The position numbers and the translations under genes were made by a program. Below the pieces are notes generated by a model, which worked only from the letters and a program-made list of their open reading frames with translations, did no database searches and was not told where the DNA came from. A stretch of 64,000 nt of DNA from Microcella alkaliphila (GTDB lineage Bacteria > Actinomycetota > Actinomycetes > Actinomycetales > Microbacteriaceae), in NCBI RefSeq assembly GCF_002355395.1, contig NZ_AP017315.1, positions 2,418,001-2,482,000 of the forward strand, in the 5' to 3' direction. Position 1 is the stretch's first letter, and every line of letters begins with the position of its first letter. This document shows, in pieces, positions 25,737 through 36,867 of the stretch.

Positions 25737-26983
25737 CCGACATCCGCGACGACACCCGCGACGGCTTCCAGGCGGTCTTCGGCCGCGAGCCCGAGGGCCT
25801 CTGGTCGGCGCCCGGCCGCGTCAACCTGATCGGCGAGCACACCGACTACAACCTGGGCTTCGTGCTGCCGTTCGCCATCGACCGGCGCACGGTCGTCGGC
25901 GTCGGGCTGCGCGACGACCGCATGATGCGGGTTGCGTCGACGTTCGCCGACGAGCTGGTCGAAATCTCACTGGATGCTCTCGCCGGCCTCTCGAACGACG
26001 ATGCGGGCCGCGAACTGTCCGGCTGGTCGGCCTACGTGCTCGGCGTCGCCTGGGCTCTCGGCCTCGACGAGTTCGGCGGCGACCTGCGCGCGGTGCCGGG
26101 CCTCGACCTGTTCATCGACTCGGACGTACCCGTCGGCGCCGGCCTGTCGTCGTCGGCCGCGATCGAGAGCGCGGTGGCCTTGGCCCTCAACGACGTCTGG
26201 CGACTCGAGCTCGACCGCCCCACGCTCGCGCGCGTGGGTCAGCGGGCCGAGAACATCGCCGTCGGCGCGCCCACCGGAATCATGGACCAGTCGGCGTCGC
26301 TGCTCGGCGTGCGCGACCACGCCGTCTTTCTCGACTGCCGCTCGCTCGAGGCGCAGGTGGTGCCGCTCGGCCTCGATGAGGCGGGGCTCGTGGTGCTCGT
26401 CATCGACACGGGCGTCAAGCACTCGCACGCGACCGGGGGCTACGGCGAGCGCCGCTCCGCCTGCGAACGGGGCGCCGCCGCCATGGGCGTCGAGTCGCTG
26501 CGCGACGTGACGGTCGCCGACCTGCCGCGCGCCCGCGAGCTGCTCGACGACGTCACCTACCGCCGCGTCGCCCACGTCGTCACCGAGAACCAGCGCGTGC
26601 TCGACACCGTCGACACGCTGCGCGGCGAAAGCGGGATGCTCGGCGAAGCCGACGAGGACGGCTCCGGCTCGTCCGCCGTCGCCGTCGGCCCCGGCGGCCC
26701 GCTCGCGATCGGCGAGCTGCTGGATGCCTCGCACCGCAGCATGCGCGACGACTTCGAGATCTCGGTGCCCGAGCTCGACCTCGCCGTCGAGACCGCGGTC
26801 GGGGCCGGCGCAATCGGCGCGCGCATGACGGGCGGCGGCTTCGGCGGCGCGGCGATCGCGCTCGTGAAGCTCGACGACCTGTCGCGCGTGCAGGTCGCCG
26901 TCGACAACGCGTTCAGTGAGCACGGCTTCGCCGCGCCCGACACGTTCGTCGTGCGGGCGAGCGATGGGGCGGCCCGCAACTAG
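25733..26983 (+). CDS. galK: Galactokinase
   Basis: 416-residue GHMP kinase phosphorylating galactose. Galactokinase signature GRVNLIGEHTDYN (residues 25-37), ATP loop VPVGAGLSSSAA and GGGFGGAAIAL near the C-terminus are intact. GTG start overlaps the galT stop, so galTK is one operon. Its last 4 bases overlap the convergent gene at 26980. The third Leloir gene, galE, lies apart at 40782. Confidence 0.95.
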   Translation: MTDIRDDTRDGFQAVFGREPEGLWSAPGRVNLIGEHTDYNLGFVLPFAIDRRTVVGVGLRDDRMMRVASTFADELVEISLDALAGLSNDDAGRELSGWSAYVLGVAWALGLDEFGGDLRAVPGLDLFIDSDVPVGAGLSSSAAIESAVALALNDVWRLELDRPTLARVGQRAENIAVGAPTGIMDQSASLLGVRDHAVFLDCRSLEAQVVPLGLDEAGLVVLVIDTGVKHSHATGGYGERRSACERGAAAMGVESLRDVTVADLPRARELLDDVTYRRVAHVVTENQRVLDTVDTLRGESGMLGEADEDGSGSSAVAVGPGGPLAIGELLDASHRSMRDDFEISVPELDLAVETAVGAGAIGARMTGGGFGGAAIALVKLDDLSRVQVAVDNAFSEHGFAAPDTFVVRASDGAARN

Positions 26984-27519
26984 ACGGGCAGCGCCCGCGG
27001 GTTGTAGCGGTCGCCGCGGAACATGGCCAGCACGAGCACGCCGAGAGTGACCATGTAGACGGTCATCATCACGAGAAACACCCAATCGGGCGCCGTCAGC
27101 CCGAGGCCGCCGAGCGTGCTCAGCACCACCGTAGCGACCAGCACTAACATGGTCACCGCGCCCATCAGGTACATGTCGGCGCCCATGCGCCGGGCGAGAA
27201 TCGCGCGCCGCTCAGGCGTGTCCCAGAGCTGACGGTTCGGCACGTTGACGAACTCGATCGGGATACGCCGCACGAACGCCGGCACCGACACGAAGATCCC
27301 GATGAGGAACGCGACGATCAGCGTCATGTAGCCGACGAACACGGGAGTCGGGTCGAAGCGCGGGCTGCCGTTGTCGGCGCCGAAGTGTCCGATCACCTCG
27401 GGCGGGCCAGCGACGAGCAACCACGCGGCGAGGGCGGCGAAGAGGGCGACCGTCGTCCAGAAGGCGAGGCGCGCGATCGACGCGAAGCGAGCATCCGATC
27501 GGTCGTCGAGTTCGGTCAT
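26980..27519 (-). CDS. DUF1648-type integral membrane protein
   Basis: 179 residues with four hydrophobic helices (about 17-37, 63-83, 116-138, 146-166). The N-terminal segment after helix one (EVIGHFGADNGSPRFDP) resembles DUF1648. Function unknown. ATG at 27519 is 6 bases after a TAGCCT -10 box, so the mRNA is probably leaderless. Confidence 0.75.
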   Translation of the reverse strand: MTELDDRSDARFASIARLAFWTTVALFAALAAWLLVAGPPEVIGHFGADNGSPRFDPTPVFVGYMTLIVAFLIGIFVSVPAFVRRIPIEFVNVPNRQLWDTPERRAILARRMGADMYLMGAVTMLVLVATVVLSTLGGLGLTAPDWVFLVMMTVYMVTLGVLVLAMFRGDRYNPRALPV

Positions 27520-27525
27520 GCGTCG

Positions 27526-27531
27526 AGGCTA
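27526..27531 (-). promoter_or_regulatory. -10 element, leaderless gene at 27519
   Basis: TAGCCT on the minus strand, 6 bases before the ATG. Confidence 0.5.
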
Positions 27532-27569
27532 GCGAGCACGCGCCCGCCTCGTGCGAGTCGTCCCGACGC

Positions 27570-29045
27570 TCAGCGTGCGATGGCGAGGGCCTCCGCCGTC
27601 TCGGTGAGCAGCTTGTCGGCGAGCTTCGGGTCGGCCGACACGGTGCCGCCGTATGACGGGATCATGCGCTTGAGGCGGGGAGTCCACTCGTCGAGCTTCG
27701 ACGGGAAGCACTTCTCGATCAGGTCGAGCATGATGGGCGCGGCCGTGCTCGCGCCCGGCGAAGCCCCGAGCAGGCCGGCGATCGAACCGTCGGCGGAGGC
27801 GACGACCTCGGTACCGAACTGCAGGGTGCCGCCCGTGCCGGGAACGTTCTTGATGATCTGCACGCGCTGGCCGGCGACCATCTCGTACCAGTCGTCGCCC
27901 TTCGCGTTCGGGAAGAACTCGCGCAGGGTGTTGTCGCGGTCACTGCGGCTCGCGAGCAGCTCGCCGATGAGGTACTTCAGCAGGTCGAAGTTGCGCAGCG
28001 CCACCTGGATCATGGGCACGAGGTTGTGCCAGCGGATGGTCGAGAACAGGTCGAACAGCGAGCCCGATTTCAAGAATTTGGGGCTGAAGCCCGCGTACGG
28101 GCCGAACAGCAGCGAGCGTTCGCCGTCGACGACGCGGGTGTCGAGGTGCGGCACGCTCATCGGCGGGGCTCCGACCGACGCCTTGCCATAGACCTTCGCC
28201 GAGTGTTGGGCGACGATCGCCTGGTTGTCGGTGCGCAGCCATTCGCCGCTGACGGGGAACCCGCCGTAGCCGCGAATCTCGGGGATGCCCGACTTCTGCA
28301 GCAGGGGAAGGGCGTAGCCGCCGGCGCCCACGAACACGAACTTGGCCCGCACCTCGAGGGGCGAGTGGCCGACTTCGTGGCGCATCTTGAGCAGCCACGT
28401 GCCGTCTGACTTGTTCTGCTTAAGCCCGGTGACGGTGTGCTCGGTGCGCACCTGCGCGCCCTGATCTTCGAGGGCCGCCACGAGCATCCGCGTGAGGGCA
28501 CCGAAGTCGACGTCGGTTCCCGACGCGATGAAGGTGGCCGCCACGGGCTGGCTCTTCGCGCGGCCCGGCATGAGTAGTGGGGCCCACTCGTGGATTTCGG
28601 CCGGGTCTTCCGAGTACTTCATGCCCACGAAGAGGGGGTGATCTTTCAGCGCCTCGTAGCGCTTGCGCAGGTATTCGACGTTTTTTTCGCCCCACACGAA
28701 GCTCATGTGCGGGGTGGCGCTGACGAACGCGGACGGGTCGGGCAGGAGGCCCTCGTTCACGAGGTACGACCAGAATTGCCTCGACACCTGGAACTGTTCG
28801 TTGACTTTCACCGCGTTCGTGATGTCGATCGTGCCGTCGGGCTTCTCGGGCGTGTAGTTGAGCTCGCAGAGGGCGGCGTGGCCGGTGCCGGCGTTGTTCC
28901 ACGGGTTGGACGACTCTTGGGCGACTTCGCCGAGGCGCTCGTAGATGCGGATGTCCCATTCGGGCTCCAGCTGCTTGAGCATGGTGCCGAGGGTCGCGCT
29001 CATGATTCCGCCGCCGATGAGGGCGACGTCGATGGTGTCACTCAC
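27570..29045 (-). CDS. mqo: Malate:quinone oxidoreductase
   Basis: 491 residues, normal length. Membrane-associated FAD enzyme oxidising malate to oxaloacetate with transfer to quinone. FAD loop VALIGGGIMSATLG at residues 7-20, NPWNNAGTGHAALCELNYTP near 48 and the C-terminal PSYGGTVSADPKLA are typical. GTG 29045 lies 6 bases after TAAACT, so likely leaderless. Divergent from the TauE gene across 58 bases. Confidence 0.96.
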   Translation of the reverse strand: MSDTIDVALIGGGIMSATLGTMLKQLEPEWDIRIYERLGEVAQESSNPWNNAGTGHAALCELNYTPEKPDGTIDITNAVKVNEQFQVSRQFWSYLVNEGLLPDPSAFVSATPHMSFVWGEKNVEYLRKRYEALKDHPLFVGMKYSEDPAEIHEWAPLLMPGRAKSQPVAATFIASGTDVDFGALTRMLVAALEDQGAQVRTEHTVTGLKQNKSDGTWLLKMRHEVGHSPLEVRAKFVFVGAGGYALPLLQKSGIPEIRGYGGFPVSGEWLRTDNQAIVAQHSAKVYGKASVGAPPMSVPHLDTRVVDGERSLLFGPYAGFSPKFLKSGSLFDLFSTIRWHNLVPMIQVALRNFDLLKYLIGELLASRSDRDNTLREFFPNAKGDDWYEMVAGQRVQIIKNVPGTGGTLQFGTEVVASADGSIAGLLGASPGASTAAPIMLDLIEKCFPSKLDEWTPRLKRMIPSYGGTVSADPKLADKLLTETAEALAIAR

Positions 29046-29051
29046 GCAGCG

Positions 29052-29057
29052 AGTTTA
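29052..29057 (-). promoter_or_regulatory. -10 element, leaderless mqo
   Basis: TAAACT on the minus strand, 6 bases before the GTG at 29045. Confidence 0.55.
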
Positions 29058-29091
29058 GCCGCTCAATTCTGGGCCTCCGGCCCGAGGCACC

Positions 29092-29097
29092 TAGGGT
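29092..29097 (+). promoter_or_regulatory. -10 element, leaderless TauE/SafE gene
   Basis: TAGGGT ends 6 bases before the GTG at 29104. Confidence 0.5.
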
Positions 29098-29103
29098 GGG
29101 TGG

Positions 29104-29883
29104 GTGATTCTTGCCCTTCTTGCCGTCGGCGCGATCGGCGGACTTCTTGCCGGCCTGTTTGGGGTGGGCGGCGGCATCATCATGGTGCCGCTGCTGCTGT
29201 GGTGGGCCCGCATGGACCAGCGCCAGGCCGCAGCCACCTCCCTCGTTGCCATCGTGCCGACCGCGATCGCGGGGTCGATCTTCTACGGGATCGGCGGGCA
29301 GGTCGACTGGGTCGCGGCCATGTTCGTGGGCGCGGGCACGATCGTCGGTGCTCCGATCGGCGCGTGGCTGCTGCGCTCTTTGCCGTTGGCGTGGCTGCGC
29401 TGGTTGTTCATCGTGGGGCTTCTGGCGGCGGCCGTGTACCTGATTCTGGTGACGCCCGAGCGCGGGGGCTCGCTGGAGCTGCAGCCGCTCGTCATGCTGG
29501 GGCTCGTCGGCCTCGGACTCGTGATGGGGCTGGCGGCCGGCATGTTCGGCATTGGGGGCGGCATCATTGCCGTGCCGGTGTTCATCGCGCTGTTCGACAT
29601 GGGCGATCTGCTGGCGAAGGGAACGTCGCTGCTCGCCATGATTCCGGCGGCTGTGTCTGGCACGGTCCCGAACCTGCGGGCGAGGCTGGTGCGCCTGCGC
29701 GACGGCCTCGTCGTCGGGGTGGCCGCGGTCGCAGCGTCGGGCGCGGGAGTCTCGCTGGCGTTCCTGATTTCGCCATCGCTGTCGAGCATCCTGTTCGGGA
29801 TGCTCTTGGTCGCGGTCGTCGCGCAACTCTCCGTACGCGCGGTCCGCCTCCAGGCCCGAGAGAAACGCGAACGCGAGGGCTAG
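29104..29883 (+). CDS. TauE/SafE (TSUP) family permease
   Basis: 259 residues with about 8 helices. The two internal repeats each carry the family loop: LFGVGGGIIMVPLLLWW (residues 17-33) and MFGIGGGIIAVPVFIALFD (about 145-163). Transports an organic or sulfur oxyanion in characterised relatives; the substrate here is unknown. GTG start with its own close -10 box. Confidence 0.88.
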   Translation: MILALLAVGAIGGLLAGLFGVGGGIIMVPLLLWWARMDQRQAAATSLVAIVPTAIAGSIFYGIGGQVDWVAAMFVGAGTIVGAPIGAWLLRSLPLAWLRWLFIVGLLAAAVYLILVTPERGGSLELQPLVMLGLVGLGLVMGLAAGMFGIGGGIIAVPVFIALFDMGDLLAKGTSLLAMIPAAVSGTVPNLRARLVRLRDGLVVGVAAVAASGAGVSLAFLISPSLSSILFGMLLVAVVAQLSVRAVRLQAREKREREG

Positions 29884-30319
29884 AGCGCGCGCCGGATCGG
29901 CCTGCGCGGACAGGCGCGGGCTCGTGGGGTTGGTGGGGCCCGGGTGGGCGCGCGGAGCTAGCCGGGCCGGGTGCGCGCGCCGCGCCCGTCACTCCGGTAT
30001 GGGCGCACGGTGAACGACGGCGGGGTCGCGCGCCCGAGAAGAGCGAGATCCAGTTCCCGCGAGGGCGTACACCCTCCCCCGCGCCTTCCAAAGACGCGGA
30101 ACGGGTGAGGTGAGTTCATCATCACTGGGAAACGCACATGCGGGATGTCGATTCGGGTTGTCGATGCGAGGTGACGATGCAAGGTGACGATGCGGGGCTC
30201 CCTGTGACGGGGTCACTGGAGCCGTGCGCTCATCGGGCTGTGACGTTTCTCAGGAGAAGACCAGCCCAAGCGCAGCGCGACCCGCTTGTTTGCGGATGTG
30301 GCGGGGCTGCACTCCTGAG
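29884..30319. other. Non-coding stretch left of the IS21 element
   Basis: No gene supported. Contains the repeat copy at 30085-30101 and an inverted pair (TTCTCAGGAG at 30245-30254 with CTCCTGAGAA near 30313) just outside the IS21 end. Confidence 0.55.
30085..30101. repeat. 17-bp repeat, left copy
   Basis: CTTCCAAAGACGCGGAA. The exact reverse complement is at 32713-32729 on the other side of IS21. Flanking bases are also partly shared (ACACCCTC before; GGG, 8 bases, then GTTCAYC after). On the minus strand it would encode PFRVFG within a short frame starting ATG-AAC. Confidence 0.75.
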
Positions 30320-30386
30320 AAGTTGACGGCGCTCAGCGAATTTCCCCAGAGTTGCTCGTCGATATTCCCCAGGTCGCGTGGGTAGG

Positions 30387-31202
30387 TTAGCGCAGGTTTG
30401 TGCCGGTGGTGGCGCGGCGGAGTTCGTCGGCTGCGGCGTGGTGGTTGCGGAGCCGGTAGGAGGCGCCGTCGAGGGTGACGACGACGGAGCGGTGTAGCAG
30501 CCGGTCGAGCATGGCGGCGGCGACGGTGGTGTCGCCGAGGATCTCGCCCCAGGCGCCGACGGGCCGGTTCGTGGTGATCACGATCGAGGTCTTCAGGTAG
30601 CGCTGGTTGATGACCTGGAACAGTGCGGACGCGGCTTCGCCGGGCAGGGGGAGGTAGCCGAGCTCGTCGATGATGAGCAGGGTGGGGCCGGTGAAGAACC
30701 GCATCATCGTCGCCCATTTCCCTTCGATCGCGGCGCGGTGGCAGCGGGCGGCGAGGTCGGCGGCGGAGGTGAAGTAGACCCGGTAGCCGGCGTTCACCGC
30801 GGCATGCCCGAGTCCGGTTGCGATGTGTGTCTTCCCGACTCCGGGTGGGCCGATCAGCAGCACGTTGGTCGCGGTGTCGAGGAACCGGCAGGTGGCCAGT
30901 TCGGCCAGCAGCGAGCGGTCGATGCCGCTGGCGGAATCTAGGTCGAAGTCGTCGAGGGTGGTGCCGGTGGGGAGGTTCGCGAACCGGAACCTGCCGGCGA
31001 GGCGGCGGGCGTCGGTCGCGGTGACCTCGATCTGCAGGAGCTGTTCCAGGGCGTGGGTGAGGGTCCAACCCTCGGCCTGCGCCTGGTCGAGGACCTTCGG
31101 GAGGGCGTCGGCGGCGTCGGCGAGTTTCAGGTCGGTGAGATGGTTGCGGAGCTGCTGATAGACGGACGCTGCGGTCTTCGAGGTGGTCGTGGTGGTGGTC
31201 AT
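30387..31202 (-). CDS. istB: IS21 helper ATPase IstB
   Basis: 271 residues. AAA+ ATPase: Walker A in LLIGPPGVGKTHIA (about residue 110), Walker B in TLLIIDELGYLPL, sensor in SIVITTNRPVGAWGEIL. Needed with IstA for transposition. ATG 31202 overlaps the istA stop (ATGA). The N-terminal residues MTTTTTTSKTAASVYQQLRN match the usual IstB start. Confidence 0.94.
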   Translation of the reverse strand: MTTTTTTSKTAASVYQQLRNHLTDLKLADAADALPKVLDQAQAEGWTLTHALEQLLQIEVTATDARRLAGRFRFANLPTGTTLDDFDLDSASGIDRSLLAELATCRFLDTATNVLLIGPPGVGKTHIATGLGHAAVNAGYRVYFTSAADLAARCHRAAIEGKWATMMRFFTGPTLLIIDELGYLPLPGEAASALFQVINQRYLKTSIVITTNRPVGAWGEILGDTTVAAAMLDRLLHRSVVVTLDGASYRLRNHHAAADELRRATTGTNLR

Positions 31203-32527
31203 CGGAGGGTGTTCCTGTTCTTCGCGGCCTGCTCGTAAGCGGCCAGGCTGATCACGGTCGTGGTGGGTGCGGCGGTGCCGGTCAGCACCTGCGCCGCCCG
31301 CAGCGCGGCCGCGCCGGGTGGGATGCGTTCCTTGCGGCGGTGCGGGCGCCCCGGTGGCGCTGACGCGAGAGCGATCGCTTCGAGCGCGGTGACGTGCCCG
31401 CCGTCGCGGATCGTGACCCCGAGCCCGGGCTGCGCGACGGCGTGTCGGGCGACGACCGTCCCGGAGACGGTGGCGATGTCGATGGTCGCGGCGCCGAGCC
31501 GCTGCTGGACGACGACTTTCGCGGCGGCGAGCTCGGGCGGGACGGAGTAGCGGTTCCCGCGCCAGTCGATCAGCGCCTGCCGGGTCGCAGTCCGCTCCTC
31601 GGTCACGATCACAGGGAACACCACCGGCGGCAACGGCCGCAGCCGCTCGTCGGCGAACATGGCGGCTGCTGTCGTGGTTCCGTGCTCGCCCTCCCGCTTG
31701 CGGGCGTCCTGCCCGGCGGCGAACGTCTCCACGGACGCCTGTGCTTGTTCGAGGGTGAGCTCGTCGGGGAGGTTCCGCCACCACCGTTGCGCGGCGGTGT
31801 GGTTGTTCTTCTCGACCACGCCCTTCCGATTCCCCGACCGCGGCCGGCAGACCACCGGCTGGACGCCGTGGTGCTTCGCGAACCCCGCGAACATCGGGGT
31901 GAGGTCTCCAGTGACAGGGTGCAGCACGGTCGCCATCCGATCGAACCGCCAGACCCGGGTCAGCCCGCCCAGCAGGGCGAGCAGGGTCGTCATCGCGGCA
32001 AGCAGGTGCGGGATATCCATCGACGGGGAGATCACGCCTCGCCAGACCCCTGAGTGCGCCAGAGATCCGACGAGGAGGTACGCGCGCTTGGTCGGGAACC
32101 CCCAGTGCGCGGGCGGGTCGGGTAGCTCGAGCCAGTCGAACTGGGTCTCCTCCCCGGGCGGGTGCTCGATGACCGCGTTCGGACGCTTCGTGACATGCGC
32201 GCAGGCCGTGCACGCGGGACGCAGGCCACGGGCGCGGATCTGCCGCGTCAACGTCGGATACGAACCCTCGAAGCCGAGTGGTCGTAGCTCGTCGAGCAGC
32301 GTCGCGGCCCAGAGGTGCGGGTCCTCGGTCAGCCTCGCGGTGACGTAGTCCACGAACCCGTCGAACTCGTCTGGGGCCGCGCGCTGACGGACTCCCGGGG
32401 CGCGGTCTCCGTTCAGGTAGGAACGGATCGTCTTGCGGTCATGGTTAGTGCGGCGGGCGATCTCACTGATCGTCATCCCCTGCCGTTTCAGAGCGTGGAT
32501 GTCCACGCTGCTCCTCTCTGAAAGCAT
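31199..32527 (-). CDS. istA: IS21 transposase IstA
   Basis: 442 residues from ATG 32527. N-terminal helix-turn-helix (IHALKRQGMTISEIARRTNH), then the DDE catalytic core with QFDWLELP, the central GLTRVWRFDRMAT region and the Glu in NRKGVVEKNNH. The C-terminal part resembles the Mu-transposase C domain (NRYSVPPELA). ATG 32527 preferred over the longer form starting at 32578. Confidence 0.93.
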   Translation of the reverse strand: MLSERSSVDIHALKRQGMTISEIARRTNHDRKTIRSYLNGDRAPGVRQRAAPDEFDGFVDYVTARLTEDPHLWAATLLDELRPLGFEGSYPTLTRQIRARGLRPACTACAHVTKRPNAVIEHPPGEETQFDWLELPDPPAHWGFPTKRAYLLVGSLAHSGVWRGVISPSMDIPHLLAAMTTLLALLGGLTRVWRFDRMATVLHPVTGDLTPMFAGFAKHHGVQPVVCRPRSGNRKGVVEKNNHTAAQRWWRNLPDELTLEQAQASVETFAAGQDARKREGEHGTTTAAAMFADERLRPLPPVVFPVIVTEERTATRQALIDWRGNRYSVPPELAAAKVVVQQRLGAATIDIATVSGTVVARHAVAQPGLGVTIRDGGHVTALEAIALASAPPGRPHRRKERIPPGAAALRAAQVLTGTAAPTTTVISLAAYEQAAKNRNTLR

Positions 32528-32712
32528 GAGAAGAGGGCCTCCCCCGGAAGCTGGTGTGTGGTTAGAGACCACCAGCATCGAGGGAGGCCCGCCTCATGTG
32601 GCGGAGCGACCCAGGGTGGGGAATTTCGATGAGCAGAAGTGAGGAATTTCAGTGAGCGCCGTCAAAGTGGCACACGGCCACGACGGTAGCGAAGGTGAAC
32701 GGCTGTTGCCCT

Positions 32713-32729
32713 TTCCGCGTCTTTGGAAG
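32713..32729. repeat. 17-bp repeat, right copy (inverted)
   Basis: Reverse complement of 30085-30101. On the plus strand it lies in a short frame GTG-AAC...TTCCGCGTCTTTGG encoding PFRVFG. Without the IS21 element the two copies would be about 300 bases apart. Confidence 0.75.
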
Positions 32730-32784
32730 TCGCCGCGAGGGTGTGACCGAGGCGCCGAAGGGGGTCCACGCCATCGCCTCGACC

Positions 32785-32854
32785 GCGCTCCGCGGCGCGA
32801 CCGCGGGCCCAGGACGGGCGCGCTCCGCGGCGCGACCGCGGGCCCACAACGGGC
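32785..32854. repeat. Two tandem 35-bp repeats
   Basis: Units 32785-32819 and 32820-32854 begin GCGCTCCGCGGCGCGACC and differ at two bases (AGGACG versus CACAACG region). They end just at the 3' end of the convergent hydrolase gene. Confidence 0.8.
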
Positions 32855-32857
32855 GCG

Positions 32858-33670
32858 CTATGCGGGGGCGATCGGCTCCAGAGTGGGGCGCTTGGCGGTG
32901 CGACCGTCGCCCGACGAGCGGCCGGTGAGTCGGCGGCCGATCCAGGGCAACACGTATTCGCGCCAATACTCCGCGGTTCGGGGGCGCTGCAGTTCGTTGG
33001 GGGCGTCGAGCGAGCCGGGCACGCGGGGCGCGCCAGACCCGCCGGGTGCGCCCTCAGCAGGCGCTGGCGCCGGCACCTCGAGCGCGGCGAGCACGTTGGC
33101 GGCAGCGCGGGCGTGCCCCAGTGAGTTCAGGTGCAGGCGATCGATCGACCAGTAGCGCAGCGCGCGCAGCTCGGGGTCGCTCCAATTGTCGACGTAGCCG
33201 ATCGTGTGCGGCGAGCGGTCGAGGCGAGCGCGCACCGCATCCGCCAACTCGTCGCCGCGGCGCTGAAAAACCGGGCCCAACGGGATGTGATCGGTTGGGT
33301 TCCCTCCGCTCACCACCACCACACGGATGCCCGCATCGCTCGCGCGCTCCGCCGCCGACACGAGGCGGTCGGCCGTCGCTGCCACACTCACGCGCGGGCG
33401 CATGATGTCGTTGCCGCCGCCGTTCATCGTCAGCAACTGCGGGCCCAGCTCGATCGCCGGCTGCAACTGCTCGACCAGGATTGGGCCGAGCAGGCGGCCG
33501 CGGATCGCGAAGTTCGCGTAGCCGACCGGCTCGCCGGCGGCGTGCGCAAGGCCGATGGCCACCAGGTCTGCCCAGCCACGCGGCGTTCCGTCGGGAAGCT
33601 CGTCACCCATGCCCTCGGTGAAACTATCGCCAATCGCGGCGTACGTGCGGGGCAGAGACTCGAGCGCCAT
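32858..33670 (-). CDS. SGNH/GDSL hydrolase, cytoplasmic
   Basis: 270 residues. Catalytic Ser in AAIGDSFTEGMGD (residues 11-23), Gly in the second block, Asn in MNGGGNDIM and the Asp-X-X-His pair in DRLHLNSLGH. No signal peptide. Acts on an unknown ester. The C-terminal tail (about 220-270) is proline- and arginine-rich. A TAGGCT box lies 9 bases before the ATG, giving at most a very short leader. Confidence 0.85.
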   Translation of the reverse strand: MALESLPRTYAAIGDSFTEGMGDELPDGTPRGWADLVAIGLAHAAGEPVGYANFAIRGRLLGPILVEQLQPAIELGPQLLTMNGGGNDIMRPRVSVAATADRLVSAAERASDAGIRVVVVSGGNPTDHIPLGPVFQRRGDELADAVRARLDRSPHTIGYVDNWSDPELRALRYWSIDRLHLNSLGHARAAANVLAALEVPAPAPAEGAPGGSGAPRVPGSLDAPNELQRPRTAEYWREYVLPWIGRRLTGRSSGDGRTAKRPTLEPIAPA

Positions 33671-33741
33671 AACGGGACGAGCCTAGCGAGGCGGAGCGGA
33701 TACCCGCCTCCACTGTCCCGCCCACGGTCGGACCACCCGCA

Positions 33742-34428
33742 CTACAAGCCCAGAGCTGCGAGCTCCGCGTCCATGCGCTCGGCCATCACCGCGTAGCCGT
33801 CGTCGTTGGGGTGCAGGCCATCGGCGGCCATCAGTTCGGGGCGGCCCTCGATCCAGCGGGAGGCCCCGGCGATGAAGTCGGCGTCGATCGCCTCAGCGCC
33901 CTCGCGCACCCAGCCGATGATGACCTCAACACTCTCGGGCCGCTCGTCGGTGTACCAGAACGGCTCGACGACGACAATACGCGCCTCCGGCAGCCCGTCG
34001 CGAAGCCGCTGAAGGTCGATGCCGATCTGCTCTCGGATGCGGTCGCGCTCGTCGGGGCGGCGTTCGTAGGCGAAGTTGTCGTTGAGACCCATCGTCACGA
34101 TGACCAACTCGGGCTCGGCCGCGATGATGATCGACGGCAGGTCTCCCTCGCCGAAGACGGTGCGGTTGTTGATGAAGCCGAGCCCGTTGACGCTCGGGTT
34201 CACCTCGCGCCAGCCGCGGTCGGCGCTGATGATCGTCGACCAGCGGGCGGCGTCGGATGTGGCCCCGGTGCCGAGCGTGTACGAGTCGCCGTAGAACGCG
34301 ACGACGGGGCGATCCCCGTCGGGCGGGATGCTCGTGGCCGTCGGCTCCGGAGGAATCGCCGCGCAGGCGGCCACGCCGAGTGTCATCGCCACCGCAGCGA
34401 GCGTCGAAAGGCTTCTCCGTGCATCCAT
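33742..34428 (-). CDS. SGNH/GDSL hydrolase lipoprotein
   Basis: 228 residues. Signal peptide with lipobox GVAAC (Cys near residue 22). Catalytic Ser in AFYGDSYTLGTGA, Asn in MGLNDNF and Asp/His in DGLHPNDDGY. Extracytoplasmic esterase/lipase-type enzyme, substrate unknown. It lies 71 bases upstream of the cytoplasmic SGNH gene on the same strand; the two are distant paralogues. Confidence 0.87.
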   Translation of the reverse strand: MDARRSLSTLAAVAMTLGVAACAAIPPEPTATSIPPDGDRPVVAFYGDSYTLGTGATSDAARWSTIISADRGWREVNPSVNGLGFINNRTVFGEGDLPSIIIAAEPELVIVTMGLNDNFAYERRPDERDRIREQIGIDLQRLRDGLPEARIVVVEPFWYTDERPESVEVIIGWVREGAEAIDADFIAGASRWIEGRPELMAADGLHPNDDGYAVMAERMDAELAALGL

Positions 34429-34465
34429 ATCGAGTATTCGGCGCGGCCAGCGTGTGCGGTTGGCG

Positions 34466-36783
<2,318 letters not shown>

Positions 36784-36856
36784 GGTGCTCCTGGGGTGGC
36801 TGTGCGGGAGGGGCGGGTGCTGCGGGGGCACGGCGACGGTGACGGCCTGAGGCGCA

Positions 36857-36862
36857 AGTCTA
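36857..36862 (-). promoter_or_regulatory. -10 element upstream of lysC
   Basis: TAGACT on the minus strand, giving a leader of about 65 nt before lysC. Confidence 0.4.
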
Positions 36863-36867
36863 CTGGG

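Larger units (their letters stand above)
30324..32664 (-). mobile_element. IS21-family insertion sequence
   Basis: 2341 bp. Ends are TGACGGCGCTCA (30324) and its reverse complement at 32664; the terminal inverted repeat extends about 25 bp with four mismatches, and inner sub-repeats (ATTCCCCA) follow at both ends, as usual for IS21. Four-base target duplication AAGT at 30320-30323 and 32665-32668. Both istA and istB are intact, so it is likely functional. Confidence 0.9.

Noticed and set aside
28590-30113. 507-residue plus-strand frame antisense to mqo and over the TauE gene
   Set aside because: Its reading is out of frame with the clear TSUP permease and antisense to mqo; no domain visible.
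30245-30323. TTCTCAGGAG/CTCCTGAGAA pair as the true IS21 ends
   Set aside because: The TG...CA ends at 30324 and 32664 with AAGT duplications fit better; the pair is only on the left side.
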